Shown here: positions 7,715 to 16,270 of the stretch, one piece after another | Numbering within the stretch: the first letter of the stretch is position 1 | Layout of the letters: each line of letters starts with the position of its first letter | Assembly (NCBI GenBank): GCA_041741155.1 | Contig: JBGSKO010000178.1 | Location: 28,280-92,279, forward strand | DNA: 64,000 bases | From: M3007 sp041741155 | Lineage (GTDB): Bacteria > Bacteroidota > Bacteroidia > Chitinophagales > Saprospiraceae | Direction: 5' to 3' | Made by a program: the position numbers and the translations under genes | The notes under the pieces: model-generated | Databases searched by the model: none | What the model saw: the letters and a program-made list of their open reading frames with translations, nothing else | What the model was told of the DNA's origin: nothing

Positions 7715-9247
7715 TTACTTTTTTAGTACCCGCACCTGCACGGCATTGCTGCTGCCATGTTTCACCTGTACGGTGTACGGTCCTGCGGGCAATGTGCGCA
7801 AATCCACCCGATGTGCGGCAGTGGAGTAGGTAGTATTGTGTATCTTTTTGCCGTTGACATCGAAGATGGTCAGGTCGGTGTTGCCGAGTTCGGTGGTATT
7901 GGTAAAAATCTGGATGAATCCGTTTGGGGTTGGGTTGGGGAATACACACACCGTAGTGCCGGCAAGTACCAGTGGTAAGGGTTCTTTGCCTGCAAACACA
8001 CGGCGAATAGCGGCGGCCAGCGGGGTGCCGGCGATAGTTTTTGACCCCGGCGCAGTTTCCAGATAATCCCCGGTGATATCCCATAGAACGACCCCGCGCA
8101 GGTTGCGGCTTTTGGCAAAATGAGCTTTTAGTGCGATGGAATTTTCATTGTCGAAGGAGACAAACGAGGGTATGCCTTCTTTGCCGGTGAGGTAAGGCAC
8201 CAGTGCGGCCTCGTCCCAATTCAGGTTGTACACACCCTCCGCAAGTCGGTTGGCAATTTCGTAATACTGCGGAGTCATAGCGCTACGGGGGAAGGCAATA
8301 GAGTCGGATAGTCCCGTAGTCGCTCCGTGCAGGCCGGCTGCTCCGGCAGTCAGGTGCGAGCGACCGTAGAAGGCCAGCCCGAGGTTAATTTTGGCAGCAG
8401 GCACACCGAAATCCACGAGGTTTTGCACGGCCTCAACGCAACTATAACCGAGCTGGGTGGCATTAATGGAAGGGAATAGTGGGGCATTGTGGTTGGATAC
8501 AGGATCCCACTGGCCATAGAAAGAATAACTCATCAGGTTGATTCCATCCACGAATGGATGAACCTGCGGCCAGTCAATGCTCGCCATGTTTTTGGGCGAT
8601 GCTCCGCAGGCGACGGTGAGCAAAAGTTCGCGGCGCATTTTGGGTTTCAGGGCAAGCAGGGTTTCCCGAACTTGTCGAATGAGCAGTGTGAAATTTTGGC
8701 GGTCAGCAGCACTTCCGCCGCGCACTTCCGTACCCGGGTATTCCCAGTCAATATCAATTCCATCAAGGTTGTAGAGTTCGACGATGCGGGCGCAGTCGGC
8801 GGCAAAACGGGCGCGTTTGACGGGATCTGCGGCTACTGCCGGGAAGTGCTGGGAATGTGCCCAGCCACCGATGGAAACCGTGAAACGCACCTTGTGTTTG
8901 TGTGCGTAATCGCTGAAACGCATTCCTTTTTTGTGGTAAGCGGGGTTTCCAAGGTCTTTTGATTGCGTGTACCCTGCCGGTGTATTGGGGCCATTGACGG
9001 GGCCGAGCAACAGATTTTTATCGGCCCAGGGATCCAGCAAGCTGAGTGCGCCGTCAGCCTCTACGTTTAGAAAAGCATAAATAAGGATATCATATTTGGT
9101 GTAATCAAGAGTAGCCGGTCGCACCAGTTTGCTGCGTTCATACCAGCGCCAACTGGGGTAGTACCCGGAAACAAGTCGTTCGGCCGTTTGCGTACTACCG
9201 GCACATGAAGTTAATAGAAAAAAAAGAGGGATGATTAATTTGCGCAT
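7715..9247 (-). CDS. GH18 chitinase, secreted, with T9SS sorting domain
   Basis: This 510-residue glycoside hydrolase family 18 enzyme has the substrate strand SIGGW (about 125-129) and the full catalytic motif DGIDIDWEY (about 162-170), where the last Glu is the proton donor; WDITGDY near the end of the barrel is also typical. It would cleave beta-1,4-GlcNAc polymers outside the cell. The N-terminus MRKLIIPLFFLLTSCAG is a signal peptide with a lipobox-like LTSC. The C-terminal about 80 residues (VCVFPNPTPNGFIQIF ... LPAGPYTVQVKHG) form a type A T9SS sorting domain. Lipoprotein signal plus T9SS domain is an unusual pairing. It is monocistronic and faces the tRNA. Confidence 0.92.
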   Translation of the reverse strand: MRKLIIPLFFLLTSCAGSTQTAERLVSGYYPSWRWYERSKLVRPATLDYTKYDILIYAFLNVEADGALSLLDPWADKNLLLGPVNGPNTPAGYTQSKDLGNPAYHKKGMRFSDYAHKHKVRFTVSIGGWAHSQHFPAVAADPVKRARFAADCARIVELYNLDGIDIDWEYPGTEVRGGSAADRQNFTLLIRQVRETLLALKPKMRRELLLTVACGASPKNMASIDWPQVHPFVDGINLMSYSFYGQWDPVSNHNAPLFPSINATQLGYSCVEAVQNLVDFGVPAAKINLGLAFYGRSHLTAGAAGLHGATTGLSDSIAFPRSAMTPQYYEIANRLAEGVYNLNWDEAALVPYLTGKEGIPSFVSFDNENSIALKAHFAKSRNLRGVVLWDITGDYLETAPGSKTIAGTPLAAAIRRVFAGKEPLPLVLAGTTVCVFPNPTPNGFIQIFTNTTELGNTDLTIFDVNGKKIHNTTYSTAAHRVDLRTLPAGPYTVQVKHGSSNAVQVRVLKK

Positions 9248-9434
9248 AAATCAGATGCTAAGTAGCGAGGGATAGGGATTATTGGACTGGAAAAAATTGA
9301 TTCGCGCCTTGTAATGAGCTGCAAGTATGAGCATTTTTTGACAATCAAGACGATGCACCTGACGCTTTTTGTCGTTCCCGGGATACCTGAGCCGATCTAC
9401 TAAATCCTTCTTCATGCTTTTCAACAAAAAGTTT

Positions 9435-9442
9435 TACTTTCG
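9435..9442 (+). promoter_or_regulatory. Possible -7 element (tactttcg)
   Basis: This matches the Bacteroidota TAnnTTTG element at 7 of 8 positions and lies 20 bases upstream of the nuclease ATG. No convincing -33 element was seen. Confidence 0.4.
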
Positions 9443-9462
9443 CCCCAACAAAAATTTTTGAA

Positions 9463-10362
9463 ATGGCTCGACGTAAATCCTCCTCCGATTCTGATGGCTT
9501 TATTTTTAAAACAGGACTTTTCGCTGTTCTGGCCGGCATCGCTTTTTGGGTGTTTAACCAGTTTGGTGGCAACAAGACGGAGCCAAACCCGGACACAACT
9601 GATCCGGTCGTGCAAATTGACAACAGACCAGCTCCAACGGTTCCCGATGAAATTCTACCAACCTCTACTACCGGTGAAATCGTACACCACACCTACTTTT
9701 CATTGTCTTACTCGGAAGACCACGAACAAGCCGAGTGGGTTGCCTACGAACTTAACCGCGACCGGCTGAATCAAAACTGGGTAGAGCGCGCCACGACGTT
9801 TCGCCCCGACCCAGACGTGCGGACTGAAAGTGCTACGCCCCGGGATTACAGCGGCAGTGGATACGATCGAGGCCATCTGGCGCCGGCTGCCGACATGGCT
9901 TTCGATACACTGGCGATGCTGGAGACTTTTTTTATGAGTAATATCAGTCCACAGGAACGCGCTTTTAACGGTGGGGTATGGCGCGAACTGGAAGAGTGTA
10001 CGCGCGATTGGGCGCGACAATTCAAACAGCTGTACATTGCGACAGGCCCCGTACTTGCACGTCCCGGGAAAAGTAAAATTGGATTTAGCAACGTGACCGT
10101 ACCGGCAGCCTACTATAAAGTGCTACTCGCGCCGGAACAGCACCGCGCTATTGCCTTTGTGCTACCAAATACCGTCAGTGATCGCCCCCTGATGGAGTAT
10201 GCGTGCACCATAGACCAGGTAGAAACCGTTACGGGCATTGATTTTTTTCCCAAACTGCTGAAAGGACTGGACGAAGAGCTGGAGGGATCGCTCGACAAGG
10301 AGGCGTGGCCCATCAATAACAAACGTTATGAAAAACGCCTTCAGGAGTGGAATAATCGGTAG
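9463..10362 (+). CDS. Membrane-anchored DNA/RNA non-specific endonuclease (NUC1 family)
   Basis: This 299-residue protein has a short basic N-terminus, one hydrophobic anchor (about residues 17-32, TGLFAVLAGIAFWVF), a polar linker and a beta-beta-alpha metal nuclease domain. The signature is complete: DRGHLAPAADM (135-145, with His138 as general base) and FFMSNISPQ, where the Asn binds the metal. The family degrades DNA and RNA without sequence specificity. With a single N-terminal anchor the domain should be periplasmic, suggesting nucleotide scavenging or removal of incoming DNA; that is inference. It is followed 35 bases later by gldD in the same direction. Confidence 0.92.
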   Translation: MARRKSSSDSDGFIFKTGLFAVLAGIAFWVFNQFGGNKTEPNPDTTDPVVQIDNRPAPTVPDEILPTSTTGEIVHHTYFSLSYSEDHEQAEWVAYELNRDRLNQNWVERATTFRPDPDVRTESATPRDYSGSGYDRGHLAPAADMAFDTLAMLETFFMSNISPQERAFNGGVWRELEECTRDWARQFKQLYIATGPVLARPGKSKIGFSNVTVPAAYYKVLLAPEQHRAIAFVLPNTVSDRPLMEYACTIDQVETVTGIDFFPKLLKGLDEELEGSLDKEAWPINNKRYEKRLQEWNNR

Positions 10363-10397
10363 CAGGGGACCTCGTCTTTTAATATTCATCACTTTTC

Positions 10398-11015
10398 ATG
10401 CATCCATCACACATGGTTTTTTTTCGAATTTTACCGGTATTAGGAGTGTTTATGTTCGTTTTGGCCGGCTGTGAAGACTACGTGCCGGTGCCCAAGCCGC
10501 GTGCTTACCCAAGGGTGGTTTACCCGGAAAAGGCATACCGCACCTTCGATGAGTCGAACTGTCAATTCACATTTGAAATGCCCCAATACGCTCAGATTGA
10601 GCAGGATTCTACTTTTTTTGACGGGCGTCCGGAGAGCGACTGTTGGTTCAATATCAATGTCCCGGTGCTGAATGCGCAAATTCATTGCAGCTACTATCCG
10701 GTGACAAACCGTGCGCGATTGGATGAACTGGTACAAGACGCTTTTACAATGGCGCAAAAACACAATATCAAGGCAAACTACATCGAGGAAATACCCGTTC
10801 ACCGAACGGCGGACCGGGTACACGGGATCATATTTGCCATTGAGGGGGCTACAGCTTCGTCGTATCAGTTTTTTGTGACGGATTCCACTACCAATTTCCT
10901 GCGTGGCGCCTTGTACTTCAACACGCCATCGCGCCCGGACTCCATCGCGCCGGTACTGGATTTTATGCGCCAAGACATCAACAAAATGGTCGAAACCCTG
11001 CGCTGGGGGAATTAG
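10398..11015 (+). CDS. gldD: Gliding motility / T9SS lipoprotein GldD
   Basis: This 205-residue lipoprotein has the lipobox VLAGC (Cys25) and the GldD pattern: YVPVPKPRAYPRVVYPEKAY, followed by a CQFTFEMPQYAQIEQD-like block, a CWFNINVP block and IHCSYYPV. The conserved KHNIKANYI segment follows. GldD is required for gliding and for the type IX secretion machinery in Flavobacterium johnsoniae, where it is attached to the envelope. ATG at 10413 is an alternative start giving a 20-residue signal peptide. Its presence fits the several T9SS-signal proteins in this window. The region just after its stop is a gatgagcgatgag word repeat. Confidence 0.93.
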   Translation: MHPSHMVFFRILPVLGVFMFVLAGCEDYVPVPKPRAYPRVVYPEKAYRTFDESNCQFTFEMPQYAQIEQDSTFFDGRPESDCWFNINVPVLNAQIHCSYYPVTNRARLDELVQDAFTMAQKHNIKANYIEEIPVHRTADRVHGIIFAIEGATASSYQFFVTDSTTNFLRGALYFNTPSRPDSIAPVLDFMRQDINKMVETLRWGN

Positions 11016-11202
11016 TGATGAGCGATGAGCGATGAGTAATTAGATCTCCTCAAAAGGCTCTCTTGGCGCAGCGCGTTGGTGTTTTGCCCCTGCACAAAAG
11101 TGGCTGATCATCATGCGGTTGATTATCAATCGGAATAAAATTCGGTTACAAAAAAAGCACTCTACGAAACTCATCACTCATCACTCATCGCTCATCACTA
11201 AC
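11013..11202. repeat. Inverted word arrays (gatgagcgatgag) at facing gene ends
   Basis: Immediately after the gldD stop the + strand reads tgatgagcgatgagcgatga. On the - strand the same word is present four times across the 3' end of the P-type ATPase gene (11169-11202). The two arms point towards each other and could pair across about 120 bases. The distal arm supplies the final codons (Ser-Asp-Glu-Arg) and TGA of the ATPase gene. The middle (about 11045-11165) shows no gene. Confidence 0.8.
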
Positions 11203-13641
11203 AAGACCCATTTTCCAGGCTTTCCAGTAGCTCATGCCGAACCCGAATAGGACGATAGTCACGGAACTTAGCGGCATGAGAATGGCAGCCACAACGGGCG
11301 AAAGGGTGCCGGTGATGGCAAAACTGAGGCCTACAACATTGTAACAAGCGGCCAGCAGGTAGGCGCGGTTGACGGTGGTGATGCCCCAGCGTGCCAGATC
11401 GAGAAACTGAGGCAGCCGCTCGAATTCGTCGGCGTGCAGTATGGCGTCGCAGGCTGGCGTAAAATTATTCGTGTTTTCAGCCACTACAATACCCACATCG
11501 CTTTGCTGGAGTGCCCCTGCATCATTCAAGCCATCGCCGAGCATGAGGATTTTGTTTCCGGATTGTTGCAATTCCCGGACAAAAGCGAGTTTGTCGTGCG
11601 GACTTTGGTTGAACCGCATGGATGCCTGTTCGGTGAAAAGCGGCTTCAGCGTTTCGGCCTCGCGGTCGTTATCGCCCGAAAGCAACCAGGTGCCGGCCTT
11701 CTGGTTTTTGAAATAGTGCAATACGCCGGATAATCCATCGCGGTAGCGGCTTTTCAATTCGAAATAACCAAGTACGGCGCCGTCTATTTCCACGAATACG
11801 CCTGATTCGCTGCGTTTTTCAGCAAAAATGAACGACGCAGAGCCAATCCGGATGGTCTTGCCTACCACAGTGCCACAAATGCCTTGTCCTGGTGTTTCTA
11901 TAAAATCCTCAACAGGAATGCTGTCGGCCGTATCCAGCGCCGAGGCTATTTGGCGGCTCAACGGGTGTGTACTCTGGCCGGCTAAGGAGCGAACCAGTGT
12001 TTGTTCGGTGCGGCTAAGGCCGGCATGTTCTTCCCGGGTGGATACAAAGCGCGCCGCATTTTGTCCGATATTGGTAATAGTACCGGTTTTGTCGAACACC
12101 ACCGCGCTGACAGCGGAAAAGGCTTCCAGTACGTTGGTATTTTTGACATAGAACCGGTTGCGTCCGAGGATACGCAGCACATTACCCATGGAGAACGGTA
12201 TAGACAGCGCAACCGCGCACGGGCAGGCAATGATGAGCACGGCGGTAAAGGCGTTTACAGCGGTGGCCATGTTTTGAGGCGCCCAATAGAGGAAGGCCGC
12301 AGAAGCTACACCAAGGATGAGCGCGGTAAAATACCGGCCCGCGCGGTCGGCCAGCATGCTGACGTGACCTTTAGCGTTGGTTTTGAATGCCTCGTCGTTC
12401 CACAGTTGGGTCAGGTAGCTGGTGTTCACCCGTCGGGTGAGGCTGATTTCGATGGTTTCGCCTACTTGTTTGCCTCCGGCAAAAATCTGCTCGCCACTGC
12501 GAACAACCACTGCGTCGGCTTCGCCGGTGACAAAACTATAATCCACGCGGGCGTTGCCTTTGAGCAGTACGCCATCGGCCGGAATGAGTTCGCTGTTTCG
12601 TACGCGGATGATATCGCCCGGGTTAAGGTTGTTGATCGGCGTGGCCGATTCCGAACCGTCGCTGTTTTTGCGCGAGGCGGCTACAGGGAAATAGGATTTA
12701 TAGTCGCGTTCGAACGAGAGCTGGTTGTAGGTTTTTTGCTGGAACCAGCGGCCGGTGAGCAGGAAAAAGATCAGTCCGGCAAAGGAGTCCATGTAGCCGG
12801 CCCCGGATCCGCTGAGGATTTCCCAGGCGGAACGGCCAAACAGCATCAGCATACCCAGTGCCAAGGGCACATCAATATTCAGGTTGCCATTGCGCAAACC
12901 GGTGACGGCGGATATGAAATAATCCCGGGAGCTGTACAGCAGTACCGGCAGGGCGAGTACCAGATTCAGGTAGCCGAAAACACCAAAAAACCACGCTTCG
13001 CGCTCTTGCTCCAGTCCAAGATACTCCGGGAAACTGAGCAACATGATATTGCCGAAGGCAAAACCTGCGACACCGATTTTATAGTATAGCGACCGGTCCA
13101 CGGCTTTATGTTGGCCCTGTCCGCTCACGTCGCCGAGGTTAATTTCCGGGGCATAACCGATACCGGCCAACATGGCTGCCAGTTGCCGCAGCGATGTCTT
13201 TTCTTCTTCGAAGTGAATCGTTACTTCCTTTTTCAGGAAATTTACTTTGGAATGTACCACGCCGGCATCCAGCTTGTACAGGTGTTCGAGCAGCCAAATA
13301 CAGGACGCACAGTGCATGGAGGGTAAGAGAAACGTCACACGCGCTGTGCGCCCGTCGGAAAACTGAATCAATTGACGGCGCACCTCGGGATCGTCCAACC
13401 AGGCATAAGCACGGGCATCCCGGCGGTTTTTTTGCGAAAGCCCCGGCTTGTCATCCAGGGTGTAGAACTGGCATAAATCATTGGTGTTCAGGATTTCGTA
13501 CACCATCTGGCAACCTTCGCAGCAGAAGTGTTTGTCACCGATGTGCAGTCGGTCGTCCGGGCACGCATCCTGACAGTGGTAACATTGGAGTATAGCTCCG
13601 GGTGTCGGCTTGGCAGGAGACAGAGAAGTTGTTTTTGACAT
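11185..13641 (-). CDS. CcoI/FixI-type copper-translocating P1B ATPase
   Basis: This 818-residue heavy-metal P-type ATPase begins with the cysteine-rich cation-ATPase metal-binding domain (CYHCQDACPDD at 20-30, FCCEGCQMVY at 39-48), then an HMA-like domain with SMHCASC (108-114). Membrane helices carry the CPC metal site (IIACPCAVALSIP). DKTGTIT is the phosphorylation site and LGDGLNDAGAL the hinge. This architecture is that of CcoI/FixI, which supplies copper to cbb3 cytochrome oxidase. The usual ccoS, ccoN, ccoO and ccoP genes are not next to it. The C-terminal four residues and stop come from an intergenic word repeat, a possible recent 3' end replacement. Confidence 0.93.
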   Translation of the reverse strand: MSKTTSLSPAKPTPGAILQCYHCQDACPDDRLHIGDKHFCCEGCQMVYEILNTNDLCQFYTLDDKPGLSQKNRRDARAYAWLDDPEVRRQLIQFSDGRTARVTFLLPSMHCASCIWLLEHLYKLDAGVVHSKVNFLKKEVTIHFEEEKTSLRQLAAMLAGIGYAPEINLGDVSGQGQHKAVDRSLYYKIGVAGFAFGNIMLLSFPEYLGLEQEREAWFFGVFGYLNLVLALPVLLYSSRDYFISAVTGLRNGNLNIDVPLALGMLMLFGRSAWEILSGSGAGYMDSFAGLIFFLLTGRWFQQKTYNQLSFERDYKSYFPVAASRKNSDGSESATPINNLNPGDIIRVRNSELIPADGVLLKGNARVDYSFVTGEADAVVVRSGEQIFAGGKQVGETIEISLTRRVNTSYLTQLWNDEAFKTNAKGHVSMLADRAGRYFTALILGVASAAFLYWAPQNMATAVNAFTAVLIIACPCAVALSIPFSMGNVLRILGRNRFYVKNTNVLEAFSAVSAVVFDKTGTITNIGQNAARFVSTREEHAGLSRTEQTLVRSLAGQSTHPLSRQIASALDTADSIPVEDFIETPGQGICGTVVGKTIRIGSASFIFAEKRSESGVFVEIDGAVLGYFELKSRYRDGLSGVLHYFKNQKAGTWLLSGDNDREAETLKPLFTEQASMRFNQSPHDKLAFVRELQQSGNKILMLGDGLNDAGALQQSDVGIVVAENTNNFTPACDAILHADEFERLPQFLDLARWGITTVNRAYLLAACYNVVGLSFAITGTLSPVVAAILMPLSSVTIVLFGFGMSYWKAWKMGLVSDER

Positions 13642-14027
13642 AGAGCGCGTAGCGTGAGCGAAATTTAGCTGTAATTGATAAGGAGTGACGAACTATCATC
13701 GGCGCGCTGTGAGAAGCGTTCTTCTCATCAAAGTTACCGTCAGTAGTTCATCACTCCAATCTCTTCACTAAACCGGGGGCAAAAATCGGGCGAAACGCCC
13801 GGGCTGCTGGATGACACGGATCAGTCTTGTGGGTGAGTATAGTCAATTTTAAAGGTGCCTGCAAAAAGTGCAACAAACCCGCGTTCCCGTCCTAACAGCT
13901 GCCTGGAACGACCCCGCACCTTTGCACTCGAAAAAGGTTTCTGGTTTCTGGTTGGAAGGTTTTTGGTTCACGTAACCCCTTCAAGCAGAAACCTTCTAAC
14001 CCTCTAACCTTCAAACTTTTCACAACA
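13642..14027. other. Intergenic region between divergent genes, with two hairpin arrays
   Basis: No gene is visible here. Near the ATPase start, 13682-13694 and 13745-13757 are inverted copies of ggagtgacgaact with one mismatch, and a perfect 6-bp hairpin gagaag/cttctc (13711-13726) is nested inside. A weak -7 element (cacctttg, 13917-13924) could drive thioredoxin. Between it and the thioredoxin ATG lies a ggtttctgg word array, so the array may be transcribed as 5' leader. Confidence 0.6.
13936..14014. repeat. ggtttctggttggaa-type inverted word array
   Basis: The left arm (13936-13967) is two to three degenerate copies of ggtttctggttggaa. The right arm (13973-14014) is the complementary word series agaaaccttctaaccctcta. 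The same family occurs at 37760-37907 and 63925-63992. It ends 13 bases before the thioredoxin start codon. Confidence 0.8.
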
Positions 14028-14336
14028 ATGACATTCTCAGAATTAATTCGTTCCGAAAAACCCGTATTGGTTGATTTCTCTGCCGAGTGGTGTGGCCCTT
14101 GTAAAATGCTCGCCCCCGTTCTCGAAGATGTAAAAAGCCGGGTAGGTGAAAACGCTACTATTTTTAAGCTGGATGTAGACCGCAATCCGGTCATTGCATC
14201 GTCCTACAACGTCATGGCGGTGCCTACTTTGATTATTTTTCAAAACGGGAAACCAGTTTGGCGGCGTTCCGGTGTACTCTCAGCGGTAGAACTGACGCGT
14301 ACTCTGGAGACATTTATGCAGCCAGCCGAGGTGTAG
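14028..14336 (+). CDS. trxA: Thioredoxin
   Basis: This 102-residue thioredoxin has the complete active site WCGPC at 21-25, the buried Asp in the preceding VDFSAEW strand, and the cis-proline loop MAVPTLIIF. It has no signal peptide, so it acts in the cytoplasm as a disulfide reductant with thioredoxin reductase. Length and motifs are those of a normal single-domain thioredoxin; trxA versus another paralogue cannot be fixed. It is monocistronic, with a word-repeat array upstream and a perfect hairpin downstream. Confidence 0.9.
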   Translation: MTFSELIRSEKPVLVDFSAEWCGPCKMLAPVLEDVKSRVGENATIFKLDVDRNPVIASSYNVMAVPTLIIFQNGKPVWRRSGVLSAVELTRTLETFMQPAEV

Positions 14337-14368
14337 CGCTTTCACAATATAATTTTCGTTGTCGCGCT

Positions 14369-14402
14369 AAACCTTCCAGGTTTCAAAACCTGGAAGGTTT
14401 TC
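14369..14402 (+). terminator. Perfect palindromic hairpin, probable thioredoxin terminator
   Basis: The arms aaaccttccaggttt (14369-14383) and aaacctggaaggttt (14386-14400) are exactly complementary, and four T residues end the right arm. It lies 33 bases after the thioredoxin stop. The T tract is short, so efficiency is uncertain; it may also be a mobile palindrome. Confidence 0.6.
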
Positions 14403-14457
14403 CCTTGTGAGAAACGAAACAAGCTATGCATTGACGGATGGTATGGCTTCCCTGTAG

Positions 14458-14465
14458 TACTTTTG
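14458..14465 (+). promoter_or_regulatory. -7 promoter element (tacttttg) for the DUF983 gene
   Basis: An exact TAnnTTTG match. A ttg at 14431 lies upstream, but the spacing (24 bases) is a little long. The element overlaps a possible TTG start at 14463 and so favours the ATG at 14493 as the true start. Confidence 0.6.
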
Positions 14466-14492
14466 GCTTCCATCTTCCTTGATCTTTCTTTT

Positions 14493-14891
14493 ATGTGTAA
14501 AAAAGGTACAAAAACGTATAGTATTTTTTCTTTGAAATGCCCTCGTTGCCAGGAGGGCGAAATGTTTGAGACGGGCAGCTGGTCTTTTTCAAAACCTTTT
14601 GATATGCTGGAAAGGTGCCCGAAGTGTGATCTCAATTATTACCCTGAGCCGGGGTATTATTACGGCGCCATGTTCATTTCCTACATTTGGACCGGTTGGT
14701 TTTGCCTGCTTTTCGTGGCGCTCTTTCATTGGGTTTTAGGATGGGGGATTAATGTCGCCTATGGCTTACTGATTGCTTTTGTAGTCATTAATTTTATTTA
14801 CATTTTCCGGATTTCCCGATTGATGTGGCTAAACTTCAATGTGCGATATGACCCGCGCGCTATTGAAAAGGAACGTGCTCGCCTGAATTAA
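14493..14891 (+). CDS. DUF983 membrane protein with two zinc-ribbon-like CxxC pairs
   Basis: This 132-residue protein has CPRC at 16-19 and CPKC at 42-45, followed by the family text NYYPEPGYYYGAMFISY and two transmembrane helices (about 62-85 and 90-112). This is the DUF983 pattern: a small N-terminal zinc-ribbon and two membrane spans. The function of the family is unknown. The ATG at 14493 is chosen because a consensus -7 element overlaps the in-frame upstream TTG. It is alone in its transcription unit as far as can be seen. Confidence 0.85.
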   Translation: MCKKGTKTYSIFSLKCPRCQEGEMFETGSWSFSKPFDMLERCPKCDLNYYPEPGYYYGAMFISYIWTGWFCLLFVALFHWVLGWGINVAYGLLIAFVVINFIYIFRISRLMWLNFNVRYDPRAIEKERARLN

Positions 14892-14989
14892 GTAGATCAT
14901 TCGTTGATTAGTGCAAATAACGCCCTAAGTCCCGCTGAATTACTAATAGTATGGTATTGCAACTTTGCCCGATCTAAAACGTACCTTTT

Positions 14990-16198
14990 ATGAAGCAGCA
15001 TTTTCAAATCCTGATCGTAGGTGGCGGCAATGCCGGCATCTCGCTGGCCGCCAAACTTTTTATTAAGGATTCCAAACTGGACATTGGTATCCTCGATCCG
15101 TCCGACAAACATTACTACCAACCTGCCTGGACATTCGTGGGCGGCGGAACCTTTGATGTCAACGACACCATTCGCTCCCAAGCGGAAGTCATGCCCAAAA
15201 AAGCGACATGGATCAAGGAAGCTGCGGCAACTTTTGAGCCGGAAAAAAACACCGTCGTATCGGCTTCCGGAAATCGCTATACCTACGACTATTTAGTGGT
15301 GTGTCCGGGCATACAACTCGACTGGCACAAGATCAAAGGTCTGGAAGGAAATCTTGGCAAAAACGGTATCACGTCCAATTACCTGGTCAATATTGCCCCG
15401 TACACGTTTGAGTGCTTGCGCAATACCAAGAAAGGCAATGCTATTTTTACCAATCCAAACACGCCCATCAAGTGCGGCGGCGCGCCACAAAAAATCATGT
15501 ACCTCGCTTCCGACTACTGGCGCAAGCATGGCGTGCTGGGTGACGTGCAGGTACATTTTCACTCGGGGGGCAGCATCATTTTTGGTGTAAAAAAATATGC
15601 GGACACCCTCAACAAAGTCATCGCCCGGTATGGTATCCAGACGCACTTCATGCATAACCTGGTGGAAGTAAAAGCGGACCGCAAAGAGGCGATTTTTGAT
15701 GTGTACGAAGGCACGAATGTGGTGGGGCAAGTAACCGAAAAATATGAAATGCTCCACATCACGCCGCCGCAGAGTGCGCCCGATTTTATTAAAAACAGCC
15801 CATTGGCTGTGCCCGACAATCCGCTGGGCTGGGTTGACGTAGATAAATTCACGTTTCAGCACAACCGCTTCCCCAATATCTATTCCATTGGCGACGCATC
15901 CAGCACCCCGAATGCTAAAACCGGGGCTGCTGTCCGCAAACAAACTCCCGTGCTGGTGGAGCAATTGCTGAGTCAAATTCGCACCGGCAAACCGGCCGAC
16001 GCCAAGTACAGCGGTTACGGATCCTGCCCGCTCATTACCGGCTACGGCAAATTGGTACTTGCTGAATTCGACTTTGACAACAACCCCATGGAAACGTTCC
16101 CCTTTGACCAGGCCAAAGAACGCTGGTCCATGTACCAACTCAAGCGGTATGTGCTACCATGGCTGTATTGGAATAAAATTCTGCACGGCACCGCTTAA
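14990..16198 (+). CDS. sqr: Sulfide:quinone oxidoreductase, type II (SQOR-like)
   Basis: This 402-residue FAD protein has the dinucleotide-binding start QILIVGGGNAGISLAA, the HYYQPAWTFVGGG segment, a redox cysteine in PIKCGGAPQKIMYL (Cys162) and a second in YGSCPLITGYGKLVLAEFD. NIYSIGDASSTPNAKTGAAVR is the flavin-contact motif. These are the features of the mitochondrial-type (type II) sulfide:quinone oxidoreductases, which oxidise sulfide to sulfane sulfur, pass electrons to quinone and often use thiol or sulfite acceptors. The amphipathic C-terminus (YVLPWLYWNKILHG) would attach it to the inner membrane. It is followed by a terminator, so it appears to be a single-gene unit. Confidence 0.88.
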   Translation: MKQHFQILIVGGGNAGISLAAKLFIKDSKLDIGILDPSDKHYYQPAWTFVGGGTFDVNDTIRSQAEVMPKKATWIKEAAATFEPEKNTVVSASGNRYTYDYLVVCPGIQLDWHKIKGLEGNLGKNGITSNYLVNIAPYTFECLRNTKKGNAIFTNPNTPIKCGGAPQKIMYLASDYWRKHGVLGDVQVHFHSGGSIIFGVKKYADTLNKVIARYGIQTHFMHNLVEVKADRKEAIFDVYEGTNVVGQVTEKYEMLHITPPQSAPDFIKNSPLAVPDNPLGWVDVDKFTFQHNRFPNIYSIGDASSTPNAKTGAAVRKQTPVLVEQLLSQIRTGKPADAKYSGYGSCPLITGYGKLVLAEFDFDNNPMETFPFDQAKERWSMYQLKRYVLPWLYWNKILHGTA

Positions 16199-16223
16199 GA
16201 ACATTGGTTTGAATGATCCGAAT

Positions 16224-16269
16224 AGCACCGCAAAATGACGGTAAATCCGTTGCTTTGCGGTGCTTTTTT
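16224..16269 (+). terminator. Rho-independent terminator after the SQR gene
   Basis: Inverted arms agcaccgcaaa (16224-16234) and tttgcggtgct (16254-16264) are perfectly complementary, and the second is followed by a run of six T. Confidence 0.9.
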
Positions 16270-16270
16270 A

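Noticed and set aside
12001..13089. 362-residue frame on the + strand inside the copper ATPase gene
   Set aside because: It is antisense to a complete P-type ATPase with all motifs and has no recognisable domain.
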